From the NCBI RefSeq assembly GCF_001949145.1, contig NW_019091458.1, forward strand, positions 398,637-460,636: DNA of 62,000 nt. Direction: 5' to 3'. The stretch is from Acanthaster planci (lineage: Eukaryota; Echinodermata; Asteroidea; Valvatida; Acanthasteridae). Of the stretch, positions 12,401 to 24,100 are shown one piece after another. A program made the position numbers and the translations under genes. The stretch's first letter is position 1. The number at the start of each line of letters is the position of its first letter. Below the pieces are notes generated by a model, which was given only the letters and a program-made list of their open reading frames with translations, ran no database searches and had not been told where the DNA came from.

Positions 12401-12719
12401 TCCCCAGTGACAAAAGAGCCATTCTGGACACCCTACGGCAAAGCAATCTGTAACTCTACTTGTATTGGGATCAGTATGGGTTCAATGTTATTAGCATCTG
12501 GTGCACTGATTTATTCTTTTCTTACTAGGATCGTCACGTAGTCGCACAGGAGCATCAGACGATGAGGAAGAGTACTTGACAGAGGAACAGAAACAGGCCA
12601 TCGCTGACATTGCCCCGGACATTCCTGACCACGAGGAAGACTACTTAGACCTGACGCTGGAGGAGGAGGCTAGGTTCATTCAAGAGTATAAAGCCCGAGT
12701 GGCCTCAATCAACAGTTAG
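6430..12719 (+). CDS. NUB1: NEDD8 ultimate buster 1 (NUB1), complete, 10 coding exons
   Basis: NUB1 delivers NEDD8 and FAT10, with their conjugates, to the proteasome. Exons: 6430-6561, 7134-7375, 7844-8070, 8227-8422, 8845-8954, 9302-9486, 9911-10152, 11567-11762, 12150-12291, 12529-12719; 1863 nt, 620 aa (human about 615). Domains in order: N-terminal helical segment with LWLPPYT; ubiquitin-like fold at about residues 85-165; NUB1-specific helical region with [14 protein letters not shown] and RLYLLQG; UBA domains at about 375-412, 450-490 and 512-550 ([26 protein letters not shown]), with a basic coiled-coil stretch after the first; and the conserved acidic tail [15 protein letters not shown] likely acceptor at 6424 puts only five bases before the ATG at 6430, so I reject the upstream in-frame ATG at 6403. 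Exon 7 must use the donor at 10153; reading two bases further meets an in-frame TAG. Confidence 0.96.
9514..9856. repeat. Degenerate pentanucleotide repeat (TGCAA/TCCAA)n
   Basis: Roughly 68 five-base units of type TGCAA, TCCAA or TCCAG keep a constant 5-bp register for about 340 bp. It starts only about 28 bp after the exon 6 donor of NUB1 (9487) and fills most of intron 6, up to the C-rich tract before the acceptor at 9910. The open frames through it on both strands are products of the repeat, not genes. Confidence 0.93.
10211..10566. mobile_element. TTAA-flanked non-autonomous element, family A-like, copy A4
   Basis: It starts TTAACACTTAGAGCCGGG and ends GCGGCAAGCGGTTAA, close to the ends of copies A1-A3 (TTAACCACTnnnnGCCGGG .. 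CCGGCAnnAAGTGGTTAA). At 356 bp it is shorter than A2 and A3 and its interior is diverged. It lies in NUB1 intron 7 and has no coding capacity. Confidence 0.55.
11021..11165. mobile_element. Fold-back element with GGGCCTGTTTG termini
   Basis: Left arm GGGCCTGTTTGTTTCACA and right arm (reversed) GGGCCTGTTTGTGTCACA continue as imperfect arms of about 35-40 bp containing GGATCTGGATC. The whole unit is 145 bp and sits in NUB1 intron 7. No target duplication is clear. Confidence 0.6.
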
Positions 12720-12910
12720 AGATGTTTCACTGATACAGGCTTGATTGGGAGACTTGTGCCTGACAATGAAAGAGGAAGTTAGGTTCTCACAAATGTACAG
12801 CACACTGCTGGCATCAATCAAAAATTGGATCTCAAGCCAAACTAAAGTTGCTGACTGGGACTGAATAGAGAGACCAATAGCCTGCGTGGAATCCGTAGAC
12901 AAAAGGAGAC

Positions 12911-14028
12911 TTAACCACTACCAGCCGGGGACTCCGAAATCGGAGCCGTTTGGTTTATATGTGTGGCCGGGGTCTCCGAACTCGGACAAAGGAAACAGCG
13001 CCCTGTAACAAAAGACCAGGCTGCTGGGCATTACCGGCATTTTTCACTCTCAAAAGTGGTGATAATCCAGCATTANNNNNNNNNNNNNNNNNNNNNNNNN
13101 NNNNNNNNNNNNNNNNNNNNNNNNNNNNNNNNNNNNNNNNNNNNNNNNNNNNNNNNNNNNNNNNNNNNNNNNNNNNNNNNNNNNNNNNNNNNNNNNNNNN
13201 NNNNNNNNNNNNNNNNNNNNNNNNNNNNNNNNNNNNNNNNNNNNNNNNNNNNNNNNNNNNNNNNNNNNNNNNNNNNNNNNNNNNNNNNNNNNNNNNNNNN
13301 NNNNNNNNNNNNNNNNNNNNNNNNNNNNNNNNNNNNNNNNNNNNNNNNNNNNNNNNNNNNNNNNNNNNNNNNNNNNNNNNNNNNNNNNNNNNNNNNNNNN
13401 NNNNNNNNNNNNNNNNNNNNNNNNNNNNNNNNNNNNNNNNNNNNNNNNNNNNNNNNNNNNNNNNNNNNNNNNNNNNNNNNNNNNNNNNNNNNNNNNNNNN
13501 NNNNNNNNNNNNNNNNNNNNNNNNNNNNNNNNNNNNNNNNNNNNNNNNNNNNNNNNNNNNNNNNNNNNNNNNNNNNNNNNNNNNNNNNNNNNNNNNNNNN
13601 NNNNNNNNNNNNNNNNNNNNNNNNNNNNNNNNNNNNNNNNNNNNNNNNNNNNNNNNNNNNNNNNNNNNNNNNNNNNNNNNNNNNNNNNNNNNNNNNNNNN
13701 NNNNNNNNNNNNNNNNCTGCATGCTAATCTAGCCCCTATTGAAAAGAGGTCAGCAGTGCACTGAGCCAGGTTCGTGAACAAAAGACAGTTGTATAACACC
13801 GCACAATCTGGGCTCTGTTAACAAGGCTGCAGGCCTGGCTGAAATATTCAGGCGTCAATGAAGGTCACCTGTCAACTTAGAGTAGTGCCTGAAGATTACT
13901 CTGTGTGGCTATAAACGACTGTTAAATGGAATGATGAATTGTTTAAGGATTTTGAATACGGAAAAAATGATAGTCATGCCGGCCCAGCATCCTCAACGTT
14001 GAAAAATGCCCCGGCACGAAGTGGTTAA
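12911..14028. mobile_element. TTAA-flanked non-autonomous element, family A, copy A1 (contains gap)
   Basis: TTAA at 12911-12914 is followed by CCACTACCAGCCGGGG; the right end is GCCCCGGCACGAAGTGG plus TTAA at 14025-14028. Shared interior blocks with A2 and A3 include GGCTGCAGGCCTGG, GGCGTCAATGAAGGT and GTTCGTGAACAAA-type segments. The apparent length of 1118 bp includes 641 N, so the true size is unknown; A2 and A3 are 571 and 598 bp. No transposase is visible. Confidence 0.8.
13076..13716. other. Assembly gap (641 N)
   Basis: A run of N that falls inside element A1. Open frames reported across it are meaningless. Confidence 1.
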
Positions 14029-14673
14029 CCTGCAACAGAAAAGTGAAACTTCTTGAAGGAATTTGGCTGTTCAAATAGCCGGAGGTCGATCACACCTTTG
14101 CAACCATGTGCCAATTCTCTGATGTTTGTTCACATTATTAGCGACCATTGGCACACCTGGATAATTGCGTGGACACAAGGCCAACATTTTGTGGGTGGTT
14201 TCTGTACTTCAGAGGTGATTCATGGCGTTCACATTTGGTGCAAATATTTCAATTTTCTTATAAATCAGAAAAATGCTTGTGCCTTGTAACACTTACTCTT
14301 GACATATTTCCAAAGATATATTTTATTGCATGATAGAGCATTGCATGTATTCAGATTGTATGAATTATAGAAAATGGATTTTTCAAGCCAACTTTCTCTC
14401 TGTACTATGAGCAATAAATTTGTGTACTTTTTAAATTCCAACATGTGTTTATTTTTTGGAATATTAATATAGACTTTAAATTTGTGGGGGTTCATGTTTT
14501 TAGCAGTTACACTTTAACGTACTGAAATTTACCATTCTAGGGCTGCATGCGGCATGCCTATACATGGAAAAAGGCACTTTTTAAACACCAAGAGTTAGCA
14601 CTTACGCAACATCCTGCTTGTAACAAGATCAAGTTTTGGTCCCCAAGTCTTTATATCTTTTATTTTCTCCCAA

Positions 14674-14800
14674 TAGAGGCTTTGCGTGGTAGCCATCTTG
14701 CAGGGCAGTTCGTTTGTTACACAGGGAAACGCCCTTGTAGTGCATACCCTTATGGAACAAAAGCACTGGCCTGCAAGATGGCAGCCATGCAAACCCTCTA
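14674..14800. mobile_element. Fold-back element with GCCATCTTGCAGG arms
   Basis: A 127-bp unit. The left arm starts TAGAGGCTTTGCGTGG and the reversed right arm TAGAGGGTTTGCATGG; both go on to GCCATCTTGCAGGSCAG, giving about 35 bp of near-perfect inverted repeat with TA at each end. It is downstream of NUB1 and, if the 15429 poly(A) signal is used, inside its 3' UTR. Each arm carries a YY1-like CAAGATGGC core. Confidence 0.75.
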
Positions 14801-15428
14801 TACTGACAAGGTCCCTGTTGAAATTGCAGAGTCCCAGGATCTTGTTACATAAAGGTTGGGCTGCATTAAGTTTATTGAGCCTTGGCCCTGGCCCAGTTTA
14901 AAGGCCCAGTAACAATCTATCAGGTTGGGCAGGGGCCAAAACAAGAGTTTTCTGTACAACTTTGTTCCCAATTTGGTTTCATCTGTAAAAGAATGTTTGC
15001 CCCTCCAATAAGAAAGGTTGCAGGCATAATTTTTTTAATTGTTGGCACTTTAAATTTCCCCACAAGAAAAATATTGCAACAGGTTCCCTGCTGGAGACGC
15101 CACTGTTTTAGTGCACTGGATCATTGATCCAGTTGTTTTAAATAGACCTGTAACCCAATGATGTCATGCTTCATGTACATGTATGTTTTCCTAAGGCAGA
15201 GACGGGATGGGATCCATCAAGATCCCATTAGAAAGTGCATGTGTGAACAACAAACCGTGACATCATGTTTTAGTTCTTTGGTCATGCAGCTAACTTAGTT
15301 TTCAAGATGTTTAATACTGAAATGAATTTCATAGTGATTTGAAATTGGTGATTTCACTGGATAGTCACACTTACTCAAATGTGTACATTTTTATGTCACT
15401 GAATGTTAATCGACTACATTTTGAGAAG

Positions 15429-15434
15429 AATAAA
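15429..15434 (+). terminator. Candidate NUB1 poly(A) signal AATAAA
   Basis: AATAAA in an AT-rich setting, about 2.7 kb after the stop. An earlier AATAAA near 14412 is an alternative. Assigned by position only. Confidence 0.4.
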
Positions 15435-15667
15435 TTTGATAATCTGCTTTCGTAAAGCCACATTCAGGTATTTTTCCCATTATTGTTTTCAGTTTTCAAG
15501 TCAAGCTCTAACTTACCACAATAACTAATGTTACTAAAAACAAAGACTGTACTTTTACCACTGGCAAAGCAAAATATTACATCAGCTCAAAAGAAATCTT
15601 AAACCCCAACCCTCTAAATATGGCCATTAACAGACGGTCACAGTCCATCAATATTTCATACAATACT

Positions 15668-15673
15668 TTTATT
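15668..15673 (-). terminator. Candidate CDC27 poly(A) signal
   Basis: TTTATT on the plus strand reads AATAAA on the minus strand. It would give CDC27 a 3' UTR of about 2.45 kb ending just short of the NUB1 signal. Confidence 0.35.
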
Positions 15674-18132
15674 ATCATTGAATATACATGTACACAGGGG
15701 CAGCATACTTGCAAGTAATTTCAAATCAGTTTGTCGTACATGTCTCATGCACGCACCGAATGGCACACTGTTGACCACATGAGAAATTTCCTAACATTAC
15801 ACCGATACAGTAGTTCTCATTAAGCGTCCCTAAATAACCAAAACTTTCCCTGCGTCCCACAAGAGAGAGAGAAAATCTACCATGACAATTGCTACACAAA
15901 ATTTACAGAAAAAGTTATTTAGCATCTTAATTTTTCTTCTTTTTTACTTTTGAAAGCAAGACCCATGATGGTTAACCCACACGTGACAGATTTTCTGCCC
16001 GAAGACAGTATAATCATGCAGTGTAAGACCTAGCCTACTTCAGTGGCTCTAAAACGTCTCCCCCTACACAACACAGACACTGAGAATTTAGACTAATTCT
16101 GTCAAATCGACGACAACTCTGAAAAGTGAGTCATCTGGCTCTATCTGCGGCTGAGTATGGGCAGACCATTCGGAGAGACAAATTTCTGTCAGCTACCTAG
16201 CATTTTAGACATCACAGCAAAAGTATGGCTCAATGCTGATTCAGTCAGCAACTTGCACTTTGGTTTGCAACATGTAGTAAAATAGCCAGTCGTTAAAAAA
16301 ACAAACCAAAAAAAACACCGAATGATTTGCTCCCAAAATAGTGGACAATGTCAGCTCTCATGTCATAGCAGAGGAATTATAGCATAGTTTAGAACTATTA
16401 CATTCATCTTAAGAACTGTTTAGGGCACAACAGAATATGCATACTTGTAATTAGTACAGAGAATATACTGTATAAAAATATTGTCATTAAGCTATTTTCT
16501 TTTACATTTGCCAACAACACATCAGATAAGGTTTTTTCTTTTTGAAGGCAGGTGAAAAGCAGAATGCAAGCCAAAAATATAGTAACTTCTAGAAAGAAAC
16601 ACAGTGAAAATATAAAAAAAACCCAGACAGCGGTAGTTGCTGGTATTGCATGAATATTGACATATTCTCAATCACTGGGTAGCTATCACGACTCTGCAAG
16701 GAATTTTACAAAAATCAACTCCTAGAATCAACTCCTAGAACAGCTGAAGTTCTTCCTCTGCTGGCTTTCACCCCAAAGGATGAAAGTTGTACTGCCAGGA
16801 TATGTTGAGTGCATACTCTTAAACCTGATGGTGGGTGATAAAACCCAAGGTGATGCCTCGATGTCACGATAAGCTTCTCCTTCTGCACAGATATTGGAAG
16901 GTGTTCCGATAAAAAACTCTACAAATTTTTTTAAAACGGCACATGTATTCAACCTTCAGAACTTTCAATATTTAGATGATACAGTAAGGCAGGCCAAGAG
17001 TCCGGGATTGATGGCCATTTCCAGGCTGCAATTATGGGTGGTATGACATCACGTCCCTCCTTCCTCCTATTACTGTATATGCGGTTTGATTTGTTCAAGG
17101 GAACTGGTTTGTATTTCATAGGATTTGTCAGAGAGGGAGGACTGAAAGGAAAATGAATTTTTTCCCTGGATCTTCTGGTGGTGGTTTTTCCAACACATTT
17201 AAGAAGAGAGCTGCTGACCGCCTAAGAACGAGTGACATGTAGTGAGTTTTGAAGCATATTTTGTATCTGCTATGCCCTGACGTGTCCTCACAGGGCAAGA
17301 GCTCTGTATCACTCGAACAGGCTCAAGTAAACCTCTTGTGGACTCGTAACTAAATTAAAATAACAAAAACCGCCTCTGAGACACAACGGAGATGCCAGCA
17401 ATGCGAAACCTCTGTATCCACTGCCTGCTACTTGTAAAAGACCAACAGTATTACAGCACACCTCACTGCGGTTCCAAGGGAATTAGAAAGAGAAGTGGAA
17501 CAATGAAGCGGCGGGACTACGAAGTATGGAGGAATTGAACACGGCTGGCTATATTGCATCTTTGCACAAACTGATCAACTGATGTCCCATCACCATCAAC
17601 AAGCAGCCAGCATGTCTTGCAACTTTATCATTACTGCACTGGACATCCACTGAGAAAATTTCACGGCACAAAGGTAACAAGGAAATCACTTGATTATGAT
17701 TCAGTAATAATGGACCCGAGAAAGGCCAGGGGAAAAACATGAAGACACAAGAGTTCAGCCATTTCAAGCCAGGAAAATATCCCCTTGAACACTTAAGTAG
17801 TCTAGTTCCTGTAACTATAAGCACAATTTTTGAGCTACACACACTGTATCACCTGGTAAATATCACAGTATAAATTTTGAGTCGACTGGTAACAAACTTG
17901 GCATGCTTTGAAAAATTAGCTAACATTACGCCAAGTCTCCCCCACCCATAAGTTGTAGGTTCATATTTGGTGTCAGCTGTGGGATCCACATCCAATTGGA
18001 GCCTTAACTCTATTGAGGAACCAATACGGCTTATGCAACAATAACCGCCCAAAATGCCGGACTTGACATTTCGTTAGATTTTTGGTGGTACTGTCTCAAT
18101 TAACGGAAGTCACAGTCGGTGCTTCACAGAGA
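15674..18132 (-). other. CDC27 3' UTR / downstream region
   Basis: About 2.45 kb of low-GC sequence downstream of the CDC27 stop. I find no exon, transposon end or RNA gene in it; only short chance open frames are present. Confidence 0.45.
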
Positions 18133-21100
18133 TCATAAGCTCTCGTCACTCTCATTGGCTTGTAGCTGCATGTCTTCAGCTTCAACGGTGCCCTCTTGTG
18201 CCACGTCGCCCTCGCCCACTGTGTCACTATCCCCAGTGTCTGTGTAAGATTGTAAAAATGAGCAGCTGTCAGTCTCCAGTGAATTAGTGTTTATGCCGTT
18301 GAAGAATTTCACATATAACATTTGACAATTTAAAATTCATATGAACCACTTCCTGCCGGGGAGCCCGGTTTCGGGCACCGTGTGTTTATACGCAGAGCCG
18401 GGGTGCTGGTTTCTGACAAAAGAGCTGGTCTGTGTAACAAAAGACTGTACTCGGAACAAAGGACCTGCTGCTGGGAACTGCCATCGTTTTTCGAAGGTAG
18501 TCCGACACTGTTTTGAAAGAGTGTACCACTGTTTTGGACAAAGCACGCCCGTGGATTAGCATCGTGGACAAAGTGCTCCAGGGCCCCATTTATGAGTGAC
18601 ACAGCGCCGCTGCTCGCTAATCCAGCTGCATATAAAAAGAGGCTACTTGCATTCACTGGAAAAAAGGAAATTATGCAACACCTCATAATTCTGGGCTCTC
18701 TTTTAAAGGGCTGCAGGCCTGGGTTGAATACTCGGGCGTCAATGAAGGTTGCCTGTCAGATCAGAGTAGCCACCAGACAGTCGTTCGTGTGGGTGTAAAT
18801 GTCCAGTAAATGAACACATGAATTTTTTAAGAAGTTTGAAAATGGAAAATCTTGAAAAAGTCCCGTCACCTCATCCCGCTGAAGAAAAATTCACCCGGCA
18901 GGTAATGGTTAAGAAACACCCAGACATGCCTAGCAATGGACAGCCTTCTTGTAACCCTTAATGTTTGTAACACATACCCTGCACTGGAGAATGTTATAGA
19001 TTGTCAATAACAACTTCAGAGGTGGTAATTTGGATCGTGCTCAAATGCTTCTCAGAGGATTGAGCAACACCAGTCGTGCACTGATTAAACCATGGAGGTA
19101 GTTTTCAGGTACAAATGGTTTCATAAGCACAATTACCATCTCTACCCCCACAAGTATGCACATACACTCCTGAGTGGAGAGAAGATTACCCGCCATTAGG
19201 ACACACGGTGCCTTTGCCAAATTCTCATTTGCACAGCTCATGACTTGAGTTTACTGAAGGACTCTTGATGGACCTACAGTAGATCTTGCAGGAGGACCAG
19301 CTGGGGTGTGGAATACGACACTACTTGGAACTCACCAGCATTACTGGGCCCAGGATCAGCCAGGGCTTCAGCTGCTGGGTCATCGTCATCGGGCAGGTAC
19401 CTCTTGTCCAAAGCCTCCTTAATCTGGTTGTTAGCCCCCTTGGGGTCTAGGTCCACCGCCCAGGAAAAGTTGGCCAAAGCTAGGTGGGTCTGCCCACATT
19501 TCTTATATACCTGGAAAATTCACAGTTGATTATCGTTTTAGAATTTCACCTCCCCTTGAACTTTGAAAACTCAAAACTGGCGCTGAAATAGAATGGTGTC
19601 AGAAGCAGAATCTGCTTGAGCGCAGTTCCACAATGACTGTTACTTATTCACCATTTAATACAATAATTCACTGGATGACCCTTCAATTGCATGATCGGGG
19701 TTGTTCCAACAGAGCATTACACCCAGAGGTCTCAAACACTTCTCAATTATTACCCCTGTTCAATGGGCCATTAAACCGATGTTTTGCCGCAGATCAGCTT
19801 GAGATTAATGGGATCTGCTGTTTACCCTGATAAAGGTACCCATTCACACTCCTGTGCAGAGTCAATTGTGGTAGTGTGTCTTGCCTAAGAACACACATAC
19901 CATGACTGGCAAGCCCTGCTCTTGCTCTGTGGCACCAGGTCACCAGCTTGCCCGGACCAGTGAACTCACCTTGCCCATGATGAAGTAGACCAGCGACTCC
20001 TTAGGAATGATCTGCTTGAGCTCCTCCAGCTCCTGCAGGGCCTCCTGGTAGCGCTCCGTGGCAAAGTAGATGGAGGCCCGGTGGAACTTGCACAGGGGGT
20101 TGTTGGGGTCCATGGTGATGGCCCGGTTCAAGGTCTGCAAGGCTTGCTGCGATTTGTGCTGAGCATGCTGCACCTGTTCAAGTCCAATTTGTATAACTTG
20201 TTCTTTGACCCAAACAGTTTTTGATCCTCTAATTTCAATAAAAATTCACAATGTGACGCTACAGTTTATCAATAACTAGCAGAACAATTTCTGTTCGTCT
20301 ACCTCTTTTGGCAAAGTTTAAAAACCACTGTTAGATAAGAGCACATTTACTGCACAGTTTATTGAGTTTGTTCCTTTTAAAAGTACAACTTAATTGTTTT
20401 TGTGCACATTCAACTGCAAATTGGCCATCCACTCTATAGGCTGTTTTTAAATACAGGGTGCCATATATTTTCAGTATCAAGGAAGCACCCTCACTTAGCT
20501 TCTGTTAACCACTTGCCTCTGCAGTACCAGGCACCGGGTAACATTGGGTTTGTACGCATAGCTGGGGTACCTGAAATCGGACTAAGGAGCTGGGCCTTGT
20601 AACAAATGACCATACCCAGAGCAAACACCCAGCTGCTGGGAATTGCCATCATTTTTCAGTCGGCATGAGCGAAAGTAATCTGTCATTGTTTTGAAATGGT
20701 ACACCACTGTTTGTGGCATTCCGTGCCCCCAGATTATCAGCAGGGACAAAAGCACTCCAGCGATGAGCAATAAAGTACCGCTGCACGCTAATCGGGCCAC
20801 AGTTGTAATGACGCCACTGTCATTCAGGAATACACTGAGCCAATTTCGGAAACAAAGAAAATTATGCAACACCGCACAATGTCGGCTCTCTTTACTAGGC
20901 AGCAGGCCTGGCTGCAATACCTGGGGGTCAATGGAGGTTGCCTATCAGATTAGAGTAGCCACCAGACAGTCATTCGTATGGGTGTGAGCGTCCAGTAAAT
21001 GAAGTTATGAATTTCTGAAGAATTTTGAAAGGAAAAAAATCTTGAAAATCACCCGGGAACTCGTCCCGGATGTGCGAATTCCACCCGGCAGCAAGTGGTT

Positions 21101-24100
21101 AATGTGCCACAGGCTATCCTTAACAATTCCTGCTAGGAACCAATGGGTGATGTTCAAATACATTCATGGTGAATCAGAACAGTCAACGGTATAAGTAAAT
21201 TGGGATGACTTCCCTCAAGCCTTGTTCTGTACGTACCATAAAATGTTTAGAACTGTAGAGAAAAATTAACAATAAATGCTCAGCACCCGGGACAGGCAGC
21301 AGCAAAGTCTGGTACCCAAGGTTGGCTTACCACTCCTATGTGACACAGCAGGACAGAGCTCTGCGGATTGATGGCCAGGGCTTTGCGGTAGTGCATCTCG
21401 GCCAGGGCAAACTTCTCCTGCTTGTAGTAAATCATGCCAACACCGTACCTGCGGACAAGGACAAACGTGCAATATTGTCTGATTCCAGTGGCAGAATTGC
21501 CCTCCAAGAGCTTCCATTCTCAGTTAAGTTTGTTGAATTTTTTAGACGGGGCGTCAGTGAGACGCTAAAATGATCACTTTAAGCACATAGTCAAATCACA
21601 AGATGTTAGAGTGACGCACAATATCCTAAGACTGGCCATCGCTGCTGCAGGCAAGAGTCCCCTTGGCGACTTCAGTCGTATGTTGTGAAGTAGACAGTAA
21701 GGACTATTTTCAAGTATGCTGATAGCTCACAGGCTGACCAGCAACGAATGCCTTACCATGCATTGTAGTGCTTTGTGTTAATCCTGATGGCTGTGCGGTA
21801 GCATGACATGGCTTTGTCCAGTTCCTCTGTTGCCACATACTCGTGTCCCAGTAATGTGTAGGCGTAGGCAAATTGGGGGTCCACCTGACAAATGAAATCA
21901 GGTGACCACCGTTATCAATCACTGTTATCAACAGCCATGAAGTGCCACATGCTTAGCGTATGTGTATTTCTCATCATACTTAACCATTGACTTCTCCATG
22001 TGATTCATTCTACATACCTGCACTGCTCGCTGGAAGAACTTGATGGCCAAGTCATGCTCTTTTTGTAGACTGAAGCAGTTACCTGTTGCACACCAGGCCT
22101 GAATGAACAAATGGAGGGAAGTCAATCAAAGAATATACCATGGTTTTCAGTGCCTATAATGATCGGTCCTTATAGCCTGTATCTTCTCTTGAATCAAGAA
22201 CAAAATTGCCTACAAATTGACTTAGTGTTTTAAGAATGAATCCTAGTATATTTTGACAACTGACTAGATTTCAAATTCCAATATTTGCCAACATAATTAA
22301 CGTTGACCTACTAAAAACCTGCCTATGACTGTTTAGTAAAATTCAAAATTATTATTTGCTAAGGTATGCCAAATTTGAATCAAGCTGGTCTTACGCCATG
22401 CTCACAGACCACGCAAAAGCTCGGCTGACCATTCCAGCCCCCAAAAATGCCAAGTTATGACAGCATGCAACATCAACACTTTCTGCCGAGAACGGAGGCT
22501 CAGTTTGACTCGACCGTCGGAATGCTGCATTTTTACCTCTGGCGACTCCTGCTCAAAATTGCTGAGTTCCTGGGCCAGCATGGAGAGTGCCACCTCCTTG
22601 TGAAGATGCCAGAGTGCCGTGGAGTAGTACTCCGTGCCTTCTAGGTGATAGGGCTCTAGTCTCCGCACCTCCGAGAATAGCCTCTCTGCCTGTACGTGGC
22701 ACAAAACCGATGAGGGATAAAAATTGGGAGTCAAGTTGGACCTGCCGCAAACTCAAATTCGTATCGGGTCAAAATTCTGAATCGCAGGACTAGTGATGGG
22801 CCCAATAACACATTTGACTGCTCCATACCATTGAAGTCACTAAGTCTCTCTGTAGTCAATGTGGTTAATCAGGGTCATTTGTATCATTTATTTGAAACAC
22901 GGCCACTGATAATACCACTGCCCTCTCCATCTGTGTGGGTTAAGCAATGAGTGTCACCCATCTCTTACCTTCTGGTACTCTGCCAGCTCGTACCATGCCC
23001 GGCCAACTTGGGACAGGACCCAGCCCGTATTGTAGTGCTGTGGTGGTAGGCTGGAGAAGTAGGCGATGGCCTTGCGGCAGTCGTACTGACTCAGAGCCAG
23101 GTAAGCCTTGCCGATCTCTCGGAGGAGTGCTAGCAGGCCCTCTGGTGACAAGAGAGTATTTCAAGTTCAGACCTTTACGACATTAACCTAATTTTAGTTT
23201 TTAATCTTTTTTTCATCAAACGATGCAAATATAAAGGCAAAATGTCACAGACTGGGGGTATTCCAGGCTATTTTGAGCCCAAGTGAGTAAATTTGTAAAC
23301 CTAGTTGTCACAATACTCACTACACTTCCTATAAAAACTGCTTCAAAGCACAACATACCCAAACTGAGATGGTTCTGCCAGTAAGTCAAATGCACAGGAC
23401 AATCTTGGCACAACACCGATTTCAATCAAATACGTTCCAGGCCTAATACTGTTATACATTTCCACGGAACCACCAAGCCAGCTGAGCAAATCTTATTTCT
23501 AAAGTAGTTTCAAAGTCCTCTCTACTGTTGGTCACGTTACCAGGAAGATTTCTGATGATAGACGGCTCTGGGACAATGAAGGACTTTGACGTTTTCAAGT
23601 GGCCAACAGTTGTAGACAACTCCGACTCCATCTGTATTTTACTGATGACTTTCCTGAAGCCTCCAAAACCTACCACTGAGAAGGAAGCCAACAGTGCATT
23701 CTACGTACTTGAAACTTCCCGGCAGCATCATGCTCAGAGTTTGGTGGGAGTGGAAGGGGCTGTGCCATTTCAATCCTTTAAAATCCTCTTTGGTTGGATT
23801 TTGAAGGAATCAGGGAGGGTTTGGTTTGATGGACATATAACCAAGATCCAAAAATATTGCAACTACCAGTGGAGGCTTTCTGGAAGCTCATCAGCTGTTG
23901 CTGCTGTGAGACAGCGGCGTAGGCCGCCCTGGACTCTAACGTCCGGTAGTTGTCTGGTTTGATCAGGTCCTCTGAGTCTGGGGGTTGCGTGACGGTGGAC
24001 GTCCGGCTGCTTTTGCCTTTCGTCTTGCCCTTGGGACAACGGGAGGGACCAATCTTACTCCTGGTGGTTGTTTTCTTGGTAGCATTTTCCTGGCGGAAAC

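Larger units (their letters stand above)
12720..15450 (+). other. NUB1 3' UTR / downstream region
   Basis: Sequence after the NUB1 stop. It contains element A1 with an assembly gap, a fold-back element at 14674-14800, and AATAAA signals at about 14412 and at 15429. The second faces the CDC27 signal about 240 bp away, which fits tail-to-tail ends. No further coding exon is visible. Confidence 0.5.

Noticed and set aside
12950-13799. Long open frames around 13 kb
   Set aside because: They exist only because the 641-N gap contains no stop codons.
18330-18686. 118-codon minus-strand open frame
   Set aside because: It lies inside transposable element A2 and is not conserved in A3; it is not a gene.
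23440-23830. Possible third family B element in a CDC27 intron
   Set aside because: AATCCTTTAAAATCC and GGATTTTGAAGG occur near 23775-23810, but I could not find TTAA-bounded ends.
23528-23962. 144-codon plus-strand open frame
   Set aside because: It overlaps the CDC27 exon 24089-23867 in antisense and continues into an intron; no family resemblance.
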